From Zhongshania aquatica (GTDB lineage: Bacteria > Pseudomonadota > Gammaproteobacteria > Pseudomonadales > Spongiibacteraceae): a stretch of DNA of 64,000 nucleotides. The notes beneath the pieces are model-generated. The model did not search any database and was not told where the DNA came from. It was given only the letters and a program-made list of their open reading frames with translations. A program made the position numbers and the translations under genes. The DNA is taken from positions 62,001 to 126,000 of the forward strand of contig NZ_JANZNQ010000006.1 in the NCBI RefSeq assembly GCF_027257955.1, read 5' to 3'. The first letter of the stretch is position 1; every line of letters starts with the position of its first letter. Positions 32,301-41,349 of the stretch are shown one piece after another.

Positions 32301-33110
32301 TTGAGTCGTTTAGCTACTGTATTTACAAAATTAGAAACAAACGGACGCAAAGCGCTGGTTCCGTATATCGTTGCCGGTGATCCTGATACGACGTTAACTG
32401 TACCTTTAATGCATGAGTTGGTTCGCCAAGGCGCCGATATTCTTGAAATTGGTGTGCCGTTTTCCGATCCGATGGCAGAGGGCCCGGTGATTCAGCTTGC
32501 TCACGAGCGGGCCTTAGCAAATCACGTGACGCTGACCATGGTGCTTGAATTCATTACTGAGTTTCGTCTTCAAGACCAAGAGACGCCTGTTGTGCTGATG
32601 GGTTACGCAAATCCGATTGAGCGCATGGGTTACCACGTCTTTGCTAATCGTGCAGCAGCGGCGGGCGTTGATGGTTTGCTGACGGTGGACATGCCACCTG
32701 AGGAGGCGGAAGGGCCAACTAAAATACTGCGCGATGCGGGTATAGATAATATTTTCTTGCTGGCTCCGACCACTAGTGACGCGCGCATTGAAAAAATTGC
32801 ATCTTTGGCCAGTGGTTATTTGTACTGTGTTTCGCTAAAAGGTGTCACCGGTGCGGGGCATTTGGATGTTAAGGCCGTGTCAGAAAAGTTAGACAGCATT
32901 AAGCGCTACACCGACCTTCCCGTAACCGTAGGTTTTGGCATTAAAGATGGTGCGTCTGCGGCAGCATTGGCGCCATTCTGCGCAGGTGTAGTGGTGGGTA
33001 GTGCCTTAATTGAGAGCATAGTTGCGACCAACGCAACAATGTCGGCCACTGATCGTGTCGTCGCTGCAGCAACATTAATTGGTGATATTCGAACAGCCCT
33101 TGACGCCTAA
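32301..33110 (+). CDS. trpA: Tryptophan synthase alpha subunit (Glu at position 60)
   Basis: TIM-barrel subunit cleaving indole-3-glycerol phosphate and channelling indole to TrpB. 269 aa from a TTG start at 32301, with GGGGAAG upstream. Catalytic E49 is present in ILEIGVPFSD, but the position of the second catalytic acid (Asp60 in enterics, PFSDPxADGP) reads glutamate here (PMAEGP, E60). The phosphate-binding loop VGFGIKDG is normal. Directly follows trpB. Confidence 0.95.
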   Translation: MSRLATVFTKLETNGRKALVPYIVAGDPDTTLTVPLMHELVRQGADILEIGVPFSDPMAEGPVIQLAHERALANHVTLTMVLEFITEFRLQDQETPVVLMGYANPIERMGYHVFANRAAAAGVDGLLTVDMPPEEAEGPTKILRDAGIDNIFLLAPTTSDARIEKIASLASGYLYCVSLKGVTGAGHLDVKAVSEKLDSIKRYTDLPVTVGFGIKDGASAAALAPFCAGVVVGSALIESIVATNATMSATDRVVAAATLIGDIRTALDA

Positions 33111-33176
33111 GTTCTTGGGAGTGGCTGCGTATATCAGGCTGCTCATTGTTCGGTAGATAAGGTAAAGTAGTGCACA

Positions 33177-33207
33177 TTGAATTTTGTGCATTGTAAAAAG
33201 TTATAAA
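33177..33207 (+). promoter_or_regulatory. Weak candidate promoter of accD
   Basis: TTGAAT (33177-33182) and TATAAA (33202-33207) lie in the 115-bp gap before accD, but with a 19-base spacer. A TGCACA/TGTGCA inverted repeat overlaps the -35 region. Suggestive only. Confidence 0.3.
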
Positions 33208-33225
33208 TGACAACAGGAATGGACT

Positions 33226-34098
33226 ATGAGCTGGGTTGATAAGATTCTTCCCTCGGGAGTGCGACGGGTTGATTCAGAAGAACGCCGTGGTGCGAAGGGT
33301 GTTGTGCCTGAAGGGCTTTGGAAGAAATGCGTTAAGTGTGAAGCGGTACTTTACCGACCCGAGCTGGAAAGTAATCAGGACGTTTGTCCAAAGTGTGATC
33401 ATCATATGCGTATCGGCGCCCGTCGCCGCATTGCCTTGTTCTTAGATGAAGCCGGACGCGAAGAAATTCTAAGTCACATTGAGCCGGTTGATAGACTTAA
33501 GTTTAAAGACAAAAAGAAATATCGTGACCGCTTAACCGCTGCGCAAAAATCGACCGGTGAAAAAGATGCACTAATTGCCTACAAGGGCACAGTCAAAGAA
33601 TTGCCGGTGATTGTTGTTGCCTTTGAATTTAACTTCCATGGGGGCTCTATGGGCTCAGCTGTGGGTGAGAAGTTTACTCAGGCGGCGAATGTTGCCCTTA
33701 AAGAGCGCTGCCCACTAATATGCTTTTCTGCTTCCGGTGGTGCGCGTATGCAGGAGGCGTTAATTTCGCTGATGCAAATGGCGAAAACCAGCGCGGTTCT
33801 AGAGCGTTTAAAACAAAATGGCGTGCCCTATATTTCGGTAATGACCGATCCAATTTATGGTGGCGTATCGGCAAGCTTGGCCTTGTTGGGTGATATTAAT
33901 GTGGCGGAACCAGGCGCAAGAGCGGGTTTTGCTGGTCCGAACATCATTGAGCAGACCATCCGTCAAAAACTGCCGCCGGGCTTTCAACGCAGCGAATTTC
34001 TTTTGGCCCACGGCGCTATCGACATGATCGTACGTCGTGCGGATATGCGTGATACCTTGGCAAGATTGCTCGGCAGTCTGATGTATTATCAGCGCTAG
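33226..34098 (+). CDS. accD: Acetyl-CoA carboxylase carboxyltransferase beta subunit
   Basis: Forms the carboxyltransferase with AccA, making malonyl-CoA for fatty acid synthesis. 290 aa. The N-terminal zinc ribbon has C35, C38, C54 and C57 (CVKC...CPKC). The crotonase-like fold carries [11 protein letters not shown] and a C-terminal [14 protein letters not shown] motif. ATG 33226 is preceded by AGGA. The accD-folC-dedD-cvpA-purF order is conserved in gammaproteobacteria. Confidence 0.97.
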   Translation: MSWVDKILPSGVRRVDSEERRGAKGVVPEGLWKKCVKCEAVLYRPELESNQDVCPKCDHHMRIGARRRIALFLDEAGREEILSHIEPVDRLKFKDKKKYRDRLTAAQKSTGEKDALIAYKGTVKELPVIVVAFEFNFHGGSMGSAVGEKFTQAANVALKERCPLICFSASGGARMQEALISLMQMAKTSAVLERLKQNGVPYISVMTDPIYGGVSASLALLGDINVAEPGARAGFAGPNIIEQTIRQKLPPGFQRSEFLLAHGAIDMIVRRADMRDTLARLLGSLMYYQR

Positions 34099-34107
34099 AT
34101 AAACTCT

Positions 34108-35385
34108 ATGAGGTTTACGCAGGTCGATGAGTGGTTGCGATGGATGGAAACCCAACATCCCCGTGCTATCGATCTTGGTCTTGAGCGGGTTGCGCTAGTC
34201 GCAAGCCGTTTAGACATCAATTTAAAGATGCCCGTTATTACAGTGGCGGGCACGAATGGCAAAGGGTCTTGTGTGGCCTTAATGTCAGCCATACTTGGCG
34301 CAGATGGTTATCGGGTCGGCGCCTATACTTCTCCCCATATTAATCAATATCACGAACGCATAGTCGTTGCTGGCGAGCGCGTTGATGATAATTCCTTGTG
34401 TACTGCTTTTTCTGTGATTGACGAAGCGCGAGGCGACACGTCATTAACGTATTTTGAATTTGGTACGCTGGCCGCCTTACTTGTTTTTCAACAGCAATCA
34501 GTCGATGTTGCGGTTTTAGAAGTTGGCTTGGGCGGTCGATTAGATGCGGTCAATATTGTTGACGCAGACGTGGCGATCGTCACTTCTATTTCGATTGATC
34601 ACGAGGCGTGGCTGGGAAACGATAGGGAAACAATCGGCCGTGAGAAGGCGGGGATTTTTCGCACAAAGCGCCCGGCGATAATTGGTGAAAGCACACCGCC
34701 GAAGTCCGTGTTGGATTACGGTAAAAAACTAGGTGCAACGCTTATTTGTCGTGGTGCGCAGTTTGACGCTCAACAAAGTGCAGATGGGTGGGCGTGGAAG
34801 GGGCAGGCCGCGAACGGAGATCCGCTGTCTTATTTGGACTTGCCAAAGCCGCCTATTTTTATCGACAACGCGGCCACTGTGTTGCAAGCCTTGCAGTATG
34901 TGGGATTGCCGGTGTCCTATACCGCGATCAAGCAGGGTTTAGGTTCTGTTAAGATTGCCGGCCGCTGTCAGCATGTTCAGTACCGTGGTATCGATGTGGT
35001 GTTGGATGTAGCTCATAACCCTGCATCGGTGCAGATATTAGTCGATCATCTGGCGGCTAATCCTGTGTCGGGGCGGAGTGATTGTCTTTTTGCGGTAATG
35101 GCTGATAAGGCGATAACGGATATAGTCGCTATTTCAATACCGTGTTTTGATCATTGGCATTTGGCGCCACTAGAGAGTAACGATCGCGCAGCAAGTACAG
35201 TCAGTGTGAGCGCGCTGCTAGCTTCAATGAATGTTGATTCGGTGTCGGTGGCAAACTCGTTTGCTGGCTGTATGAATACTGCCATGTCAGGTTTGTCGGC
35301 AGGGGATCGGTTAGTTGTATTTGGGTCTTTTTTCACCGTGGCTGCGGCCATGGCAGAATTAGCTGATTTAATCGGCTTAGAATAA
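34108..35385 (+). CDS. folC: Bifunctional folylpolyglutamate/dihydrofolate synthase
   Basis: Mur-ligase-family enzyme that adds glutamate to dihydropteroate and to folates. 425 aa. The P-loop is VAGTNGKGS (about residues 47-55). EVGLGGRLDAVN and SIDHEAWLGND match the FolC family, and the C-terminal domain shows DVAHNPAS. It starts 10 bases after accD. Confidence 0.95.
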   Translation: MRFTQVDEWLRWMETQHPRAIDLGLERVALVASRLDINLKMPVITVAGTNGKGSCVALMSAILGADGYRVGAYTSPHINQYHERIVVAGERVDDNSLCTAFSVIDEARGDTSLTYFEFGTLAALLVFQQQSVDVAVLEVGLGGRLDAVNIVDADVAIVTSISIDHEAWLGNDRETIGREKAGIFRTKRPAIIGESTPPKSVLDYGKKLGATLICRGAQFDAQQSADGWAWKGQAANGDPLSYLDLPKPPIFIDNAATVLQALQYVGLPVSYTAIKQGLGSVKIAGRCQHVQYRGIDVVLDVAHNPASVQILVDHLAANPVSGRSDCLFAVMADKAITDIVAISIPCFDHWHLAPLESNDRAASTVSVSALLASMNVDSVSVANSFAGCMNTAMSGLSAGDRLVVFGSFFTVAAAMAELADLIGLE

Positions 35386-35406
35386 CCAGGTTTTAGGAGT
35401 CCGATT

Positions 35407-36048
35407 ATGATGAGGCAACGCTTAGTTGGCGCTTTAGTATTATTGTGTGGCGGAGTAATTCTTTGGTCACTGCTATTCACGGGCCCGGCTGCTTATAAGC
35501 TAGATAGGGACACCCAAATACCAGATGCACCACTGGTTGATCCTGTCATTGATTCCGCGCCACAAAAGCCTGAGGGTATCGCGTCAGCGGACACGTTATT
35601 AGTACCACCGCAGCCTATATTGCCGGTTTCAGACGACGACGGTCGTGGCGCTGGCGTCAAAGCCGAGGCTGCGAATATCCCTGATCCGGCCGATTCACCG
35701 ACAAAAACGGCAAGTGTGGCCAAAACAGCGCCAGTAGTGAAAAAAGAAACCGCCGTAAAAGCGGTACCGGGTCCAGTCGAAACGAGAAAGTTAGATGATA
35801 ATGGTCTGCCGCCAGCCTGGGTTGTTCAGGTGGGCGTGTTTGGTAGTCAAGCTAATGCTGAAGGATTGAAAAAATCTCTTCAAGGCGCGGGCTACAAGGC
35901 GTTTGTTGATCCGGTTCAGCGTAATTCTAAAACGCTTTACCGTGTATTGGTTGGGCCGGTTATTAGCAATGAAAAGGCCGTGTCGCAGCAAGCGGCCATT
36001 AATAGAAAGTTTAATGTGAAGTCAATTGTTAATCGATTCGAGCCTTAG
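35407..36048 (+). CDS. dedD: SPOR-domain cell-division protein DedD
   Basis: Bitopic inner-membrane protein: short cytoplasmic N-terminus, one transmembrane helix (about residues 6-23), a Pro/Ala/Lys-rich linker and a C-terminal SPOR domain (about 135-210, WVVQVGVFGSQANAEGLKKS) that binds denuded glycan strands at the septum. 213 aa from ATG 35407; TAGGAG supports this over ATG 35410. Named DedD by its position between folC and cvpA. Confidence 0.88.
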   Translation: MMRQRLVGALVLLCGGVILWSLLFTGPAAYKLDRDTQIPDAPLVDPVIDSAPQKPEGIASADTLLVPPQPILPVSDDDGRGAGVKAEAANIPDPADSPTKTASVAKTAPVVKKETAVKAVPGPVETRKLDDNGLPPAWVVQVGVFGSQANAEGLKKSLQGAGYKAFVDPVQRNSKTLYRVLVGPVISNEKAVSQQAAINRKFNVKSIVNRFEP

Positions 36049-36134
36049 TTGGCAGACAAAGTAAAATCTTACTTGGGCTGCAGCCTTTGGCTTGTTAGAA
36101 TTCGCGTCTTGAATTTCCGCGGGAGCCAACCACG

Positions 36135-36659
36135 GTGCTAAGCACGTTCAACTGGGCTGATTGGGCCATTCTTGCCGTTGTGTCAGCATCGGCGCTCATC
36201 AGTTTAATTCGCGGTTTTGTAAAAGAAGCCCTTTCTCTGCTGGCGTGGGCGATTGCATTTTTTGTGACGGTTGCCTTTCATCCTCAAGCGGTCGCCTTTT
36301 TAGAGGCGCTGATAGACAAAATCTATTTGCGCGAGATACTCGCGTATATCCTCCTGTTTGTGGCGACCTTGGTAGCGGGAAGCTTGATCACCTATTTTAT
36401 TGTGGTCTTGGTGAAGCGCACAGGCTTGAGTGGTACTGACCGATTGCTCGGTATGATTTTTGGCACTGCGCGTGGCTTGATTGTTGTGTTGGCTGCGCTG
36501 GTGTTGCTCCCGTCACTCCTGACGGGAGTTGAAAACGATCAGTGGTGGAAGGAATCCCAACTGATACCTGAGTTTCTGTTGATGAAGGACTGGTCAGAGC
36601 AGAGCTTCAATGATGTGGTTAACTGGGGCTCATCGTTATTGTCGAGTCAGAGTAATTAA
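36135..36659 (+). CDS. cvpA: CvpA-family membrane protein
   Basis: 174-residue inner-membrane protein with about four hydrophobic helices, matching the CvpA family (NWADWAILAVVSASALISLI at the start; RGFVKEALSLLAWAIAF). E. coli CvpA is needed for colicin V export and linked to envelope stress; its biochemical role is unclear. Starts at GTG 36135. Lies directly before purF, as in most gammaproteobacteria. Confidence 0.9.
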   Translation: MLSTFNWADWAILAVVSASALISLIRGFVKEALSLLAWAIAFFVTVAFHPQAVAFLEALIDKIYLREILAYILLFVATLVAGSLITYFIVVLVKRTGLSGTDRLLGMIFGTARGLIVVLAALVLLPSLLTGVENDQWWKESQLIPEFLLMKDWSEQSFNDVVNWGSSLLSSQSN

Positions 36660-36694
36660 CCCGTTTGATCTTCGTCCTAATGAGGTAGTACTGC

Positions 36695-38215
36695 ATGTGT
36701 GGCATCGCCGGTATAGTCGCTAAGACTAATGTAAACCAAGATTTGTACGATGCGTTAACGGTGCTGCAGCATCGTGGTCAGGATGCCGCTGGTATCGTAA
36801 CCTTTGAACATGGAAAATTAAATCAACGCAAGGGCAATGGTTTAGTAAAAGACGTTTTTCACACTCGCCATATGCAGCGCTTGATGGGCCATATTGGCAT
36901 CGGCCACGTTCGTTACCCCACCGCAGGTAGCTCCAGTCCGGCCCTAGCTCAGCCTTTTTACGTTAATTCACCCTACGGTATCAGCCTTGCCCACAACGGT
37001 AATTTGACCAATGCGGCGGAATTGTCAAAAGAGTTATTTCAATCTGATCTGCGCCATTTAAATACGGAATCGGATTCAGAAGTACTGCTTAATGTTTTCG
37101 CCCATGAGTTGCAGAAACTAGGCAAGCTAGTACCCGCTGCAGACGATGTGTTCGCCGCGGTTAGCGGTGTTCACTACCGTTGTAAAGGCGGTTATGCCGT
37201 TGTGGCGATGATTGCGAATTACGGCATTATTGGTTTTCGCGACCCCAACGGTATTCGTCCTCTGGTTTATGGGGTGCGTGAATCGGCGCTGGGTAAAGAA
37301 TATATGCTGGCGTCTGAGAGTGTTGCGCTGGATGCATTGGGTTATAAATTAATCGGTGATGTCGCTCCCGGCGAAGCGGTGTTTATTGAAACCAGTGGCG
37401 AAATACACGTTAGGCAGTGTGCAGAGGTGAGCGAGTATCGGCCCTGTATTTTTGAACACGTTTATTTTGCTCGTCCAGATTCTATTATGGACGGTATCTC
37501 AGTTTATAAATCTCGTTTGCGTCAGGGGGAGCGCTTAGCGGAAAAGATTCTGCGCGAATTCCCTGATCACGACATCGACGTTATTGTGCCCATACCAGAC
37601 TCCAGTCGTATTGCCGCACAATCTATGGCGGCGAAATTGGGCGTTAAATTCCGCGAGGGTCTGGTAAAGAACCGTTATATCGGCCGTACTTTTATTATGC
37701 CCGGTCAGAGCGCTCGCAAAAAATCAGTAAAACAAAAGCTAAACGCTATTGGCTTGGAATTTAAAGATAAAAACGTCATGTTGGTGGATGACTCCATCGT
37801 ACGTGGTACCACCTGCCAACAGATTATTGAAATGGCCCGTGATGCCGGCGCACGCAAAGTGTATTTCGCTTCTGCGGCGCCACCGGTGCGTTACCCCAAT
37901 GTGTATGGCATCGACATGCCATCGGCAAGTGAGCTAATCGCCCACGGTCGTACGCCAGAAGAGGTGCAGGTAGAAATCGGTGCAGATTGGTTGCTGTACC
38001 AAGATCTCGATGACTTGATAAGCTGCTCTTCTGAGGGTAATCCGAAAATAAGCAATTTCGAGTGTTCGGTGTTTGATGGCAGCTATGTGACAGGTGATGT
38101 CGATCAAGCTTACCTTGATAAGTTGGCGGCTGATCGCAATGACGATTCGCAAAGTGAGCGAAATGCGGTTATGGGTGAAGGTGCATTGATCGGCTTGCAT
38201 AACGACGTATCATAG
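36695..38215 (+). CDS. purF: Amidophosphoribosyltransferase
   Basis: First committed step of purine synthesis: PRPP plus glutamine to phosphoribosylamine. The N-terminal Ntn-hydrolase nucleophile is C2 (MCGIAGIV), exposed after Met removal. The C-terminal phosphoribosyltransferase domain has the PRPP loop [17 protein letters not shown] (about residues 360-376). 506 aa, normal length. No PurR-like site was recognised in the short gap from cvpA. Confidence 0.97.
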   Translation: MCGIAGIVAKTNVNQDLYDALTVLQHRGQDAAGIVTFEHGKLNQRKGNGLVKDVFHTRHMQRLMGHIGIGHVRYPTAGSSSPALAQPFYVNSPYGISLAHNGNLTNAAELSKELFQSDLRHLNTESDSEVLLNVFAHELQKLGKLVPAADDVFAAVSGVHYRCKGGYAVVAMIANYGIIGFRDPNGIRPLVYGVRESALGKEYMLASESVALDALGYKLIGDVAPGEAVFIETSGEIHVRQCAEVSEYRPCIFEHVYFARPDSIMDGISVYKSRLRQGERLAEKILREFPDHDIDVIVPIPDSSRIAAQSMAAKLGVKFREGLVKNRYIGRTFIMPGQSARKKSVKQKLNAIGLEFKDKNVMLVDDSIVRGTTCQQIIEMARDAGARKVYFASAAPPVRYPNVYGIDMPSASELIAHGRTPEEVQVEIGADWLLYQDLDDLISCSSEGNPKISNFECSVFDGSYVTGDVDQAYLDKLAADRNDDSQSERNAVMGEGALIGLHNDVS

Positions 38216-38260
38216 GGACTTAATTATTTCCGCGCTGAGTGACGGGAGCAAAATTTAATA

Positions 38261-39472
38261 ATGACCGAACAAGAATATCTGGCCCAGCGACAGGCGGTAC
38301 TGGCGGAAGCTGAGCTTGATACCCGCGCCGTCCGAGCTGGTCAAGTTCGTACCGCTGAAGGCGAACACGCTGAGCCAATTTTTATGACCTCAAGCTATGT
38401 GTTTGCTTCGGCCACTGAGGCGGCAGCGCGTTTTTCGGGTGAACAAGCAGGAAATGTGTATTCCCGCTATACCAATCCGACGGTAAGAACCTTTGAGGAT
38501 CGCATTGCGGCACTTGAAGGCGCTGAAATGGGCGTGGCGACAGCATCAGGAATGGCGGCCATTTTAAGTACCTGCATGGCCTTGCTGCAGTCTGGCGATC
38601 ACATTATTTGTTCGCGCAGTGTATTTGGTACAACTACTATGTTGCTTACTAAATATCTGGGTAAGCTCGGTATCAGCTCGACGTTTGTCTCTCCCATCCA
38701 CGCGCAAGAATGGCAAGACGCCATAACGCCGAATACCAAGATGCTATTATTAGAGACACCGTCTAATCCCTTGTCTGAGATCGCCGACATCCGCGCTTTG
38801 GCGGATATCGCGCATCAGCACAAGTGTTTGTTGGTGGTAGATAACTGCTTTTGCACGCCCGCATTACAACAGCCTCTCGCCTTGGGTGCAGATATTGTTG
38901 TGCATTCAGCGACCAAGTATTTGGATGGCCAGGGGCGGAGTGTAGGTGGCGCTGTTGTTGGTCGTCGTGAGCAAATGAATGAGGTTCTTGGTTTTATTCG
39001 CACCGCTGGGCCTAGTATGAGCCCCTTCAATGCGTGGGTGTTTCTAAAAGGCTTAGAAACGCTGAGACTCAGAATGATGGCCCACAGCAGTAACGCGCTG
39101 GAATTAGCCTCGTGGTTGCAACTGCAACCCGGCGTCAAGAAAGTGTATTACTCCGGCTTACCCGACCACCCCCAACACGAACTGGCGGCATCTCAGCAAA
39201 AAGCCTTTGGCGGCGTGCTTTCGTTTGAGGTTGGTAGTGATAAAGACGCCGCGTGGCGATTTATAGATGCAACCCGCTTAGTGTCGATTACCGCGAATTT
39301 AGGCGACGCCAAGACGACGATTGTTCATCCTGCAACGACCACCCACGGCCGATTAACCGTTGAGGAGCGCCAGCAAGCGAATATAGCGGATAATCTTATT
39401 CGGGTGTCTGTTGGCTTAGAAGATATTCAAGATTTACGTAAAGATATGCAGCGCGGCTTGGACGCGCTGTAG
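38261..39472 (+). CDS. metZ: O-succinylhomoserine sulfhydrylase
   Basis: PLP enzyme of the Cys/Met metabolism family that makes homocysteine directly from O-succinylhomoserine and sulfide. 403 aa. The PLP lysine is K219 in VHSATKYLDGQGRS; SRYTNPTVRTFEDRIAALEG and ETPSNPLSEI are family motifs. The purF-metZ order matches Pseudomonas, which favours MetZ over cystathionine gamma-synthase. Three bases separate it from moxR. Confidence 0.92.
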   Translation: MTEQEYLAQRQAVLAEAELDTRAVRAGQVRTAEGEHAEPIFMTSSYVFASATEAAARFSGEQAGNVYSRYTNPTVRTFEDRIAALEGAEMGVATASGMAAILSTCMALLQSGDHIICSRSVFGTTTMLLTKYLGKLGISSTFVSPIHAQEWQDAITPNTKMLLLETPSNPLSEIADIRALADIAHQHKCLLVVDNCFCTPALQQPLALGADIVVHSATKYLDGQGRSVGGAVVGRREQMNEVLGFIRTAGPSMSPFNAWVFLKGLETLRLRMMAHSSNALELASWLQLQPGVKKVYYSGLPDHPQHELAASQQKAFGGVLSFEVGSDKDAAWRFIDATRLVSITANLGDAKTTIVHPATTTHGRLTVEERQQANIADNLIRVSVGLEDIQDLRKDMQRGLDAL

Positions 39473-39475
39473 AAC

Positions 39476-40390
39476 ATGGATATCTTTGCGCAGATAACAC
39501 AGGAAATTTCTCGGGTCGTTTTAGGCAAAGATCTACAGGTGCGTCAAGCACTGTGTTGCCTGTTGGCACGTGGTCACTTGTTGATCGAAGATGTGCCGGG
39601 CGTTGGTAAAACGACCTTGTCTCAGGCCTTTGCGAAAGTGACGGGGCTAGAATATCAGCGCATACAATTCACCAGTGATTTGCTGCCTTCGGATATTCTT
39701 GGAGTGTCGGTTTTTGATCGTAATAGCAGTGCCTTCCATTTTCATCCGGGGCCTGTGTTTACCCAGTTTTTGTTGGTAGACGAAATTAACCGCGCCAGCC
39801 CAAAAACCCAAAGTGCACTGCTCGAAGCTATGGCGGAAAAACAGGTAACGGTTGAAGGTGCAACGAGGGCCTTGCCTAATCCGTTTTTTGTTATGGCTAC
39901 CCAAAATCCGTGGTTTCAATCCGGCACATTTCCCTTGCCCGAATCCCAACTAGACCGATTTTTGATGCGGATTTCTTTAGGTTATCCAGACGAAAAATCT
40001 GAGCGTCGTCTATTAGCTGGTGGAGATCCTCGGACTATCATCGGTGAGCTAAGCGCTATGCTGAGCGCAGAGAAAATTATTGGCCTGCAGTCAATGGTCG
40101 ATAAGGTAGAACTTAGAGATAGCGTATTGTCTTATGTGCAGAGGTTAATAGCTTTTTCCCGCCAAGACTCTCATTATGCTTTCGGCCTTTCCACGCGCGC
40201 AGCGTTGGCTTTAATTCAGGCCGCCAAGGCATGGGCGATGTTGGCTGGGCGGGACTATGTATTGCCGGATGATATTCAAATTTTATTAGAACCTGTCGCA
40301 GCTCATCGTCTCAAACCCGCCGCTGATAGTCAGGAAGATGGTCCGGATTTGATTAAAAGGCTGCTGTCTCAGGTGCCGGTCGTGGTGTAG
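39476..40390 (+). CDS. MoxR-family AAA+ ATPase
   Basis: 304-residue AAA_3 chaperone-like ATPase. Walker A is PGVGKTT (about residues 41-47), Walker B LLVDEINRA (about 100-108), and sensor/arginine-finger regions follow (ATQNPW, ESQLDRFLMR). MoxR proteins act on partner proteins, often with VWA- or DUF58-domain partners. Here it leads an operon with DUF58, transglutaminase and MscS-like genes separated by 0-2 bases or overlapping. The start immediately after metZ lacks a clear Shine-Dalgarno. Confidence 0.92.
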   Translation: MDIFAQITQEISRVVLGKDLQVRQALCCLLARGHLLIEDVPGVGKTTLSQAFAKVTGLEYQRIQFTSDLLPSDILGVSVFDRNSSAFHFHPGPVFTQFLLVDEINRASPKTQSALLEAMAEKQVTVEGATRALPNPFFVMATQNPWFQSGTFPLPESQLDRFLMRISLGYPDEKSERRLLAGGDPRTIIGELSAMLSAEKIIGLQSMVDKVELRDSVLSYVQRLIAFSRQDSHYAFGLSTRAALALIQAAKAWAMLAGRDYVLPDDIQILLEPVAAHRLKPAADSQEDGPDLIKRLLSQVPVVV

Positions 40391-40392
40391 TT

Positions 40393-41349
40393 ATGGCGGG
40401 CAAAATTAGCGCGTTTTTTCGTAGTCGTTTCGACATCTGGCTGGAAAAGCGCAGCCCACCTTGCAGTGAAGTTTTATTAAATCAGCGTGGCATTTTTATT
40501 ATTCCGTCCCGCGCTGGTGGTGCTTATTTATTGATGTTGTTTGGCTTGTTGCTGCTTGCCATTAATTACCAAAACAACCTGATCTTTGCACTTACGTTTT
40601 GGTTGTTTAGTATTTTTTTGGTTGCCATTCTCCATACTTTTGCAAATCTTTCGGGTATTACCTTGCGAGCTGGTGCCGCTGAACCGGTTTTTGCAGGGCA
40701 GTCTGCCGCCTTTCAATTACACCTAGACCCGGGACAGCGCGATCGCCATCGCTTGTATTTGGGGTTTGCAGATCAGACAGAAGTGGCATGTTCTGTACCG
40801 TCAGATGTTGGCGGCGCGAGTGTACTCTTAACTTTTCCGACGACAAAGCGGGGTGCGATGCGTCCAGGTCGGATGACAATTACGACACGCTATCCACTCG
40901 GCGTTTTACGCTGTTGGGGAACACCTAAATTAGATTGGCATTGTTTGGTCTACCCAAAGCCGAGACGCTTACGGCCGTTGGTGAATAGCGCTGCGGAAGG
41001 AGAGGGCAGTATTCCCAATGTCGAACACGACAGTGACGAATTTAGTGGCTTTCAGCGCTATCAGCCGGGACAATCACCGCGACGAATATTTTGGAAAGCT
41101 TACGCAAAGGGGCAGGGTTTACAGAGTAAGCAATATGAGCAATCTCAGGCAGATGAGCTGATTCTTGATTGGGATGCGCTCGATGGTCTTGATGCAGAAG
41201 AAAGACTAAGTACGCTATGTGCGTGGGCGCTAGACTGCAATACCAGTGGCTTGTCATTTGGTTTAACAATACCGGGAGTAAGAATCACCGCCGCCAGCGG
41301 CGACGACCAACTCTCGCGCGTGCTACGCGCGCTGGCCTTGTACAAGTAG
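40393..41349 (+). CDS. DUF58 domain-containing protein
   Basis: 318 aa with two adjacent hydrophobic segments near the N-terminus (about residues 40-80) and a C-terminal DUF58 region with the conserved GFQRYQPGQSPRRIFWKAYA (about 219-238). The family is a usual partner of MoxR ATPases and may form a VWA-like fold; molecular function is not established. It ends exactly where the next gene begins. Confidence 0.88.
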   Translation: MAGKISAFFRSRFDIWLEKRSPPCSEVLLNQRGIFIIPSRAGGAYLLMLFGLLLLAINYQNNLIFALTFWLFSIFLVAILHTFANLSGITLRAGAAEPVFAGQSAAFQLHLDPGQRDRHRLYLGFADQTEVACSVPSDVGGASVLLTFPTTKRGAMRPGRMTITTRYPLGVLRCWGTPKLDWHCLVYPKPRRLRPLVNSAAEGEGSIPNVEHDSDEFSGFQRYQPGQSPRRIFWKAYAKGQGLQSKQYEQSQADELILDWDALDGLDAEERLSTLCAWALDCNTSGLSFGLTIPGVRITAASGDDQLSRVLRALALYK

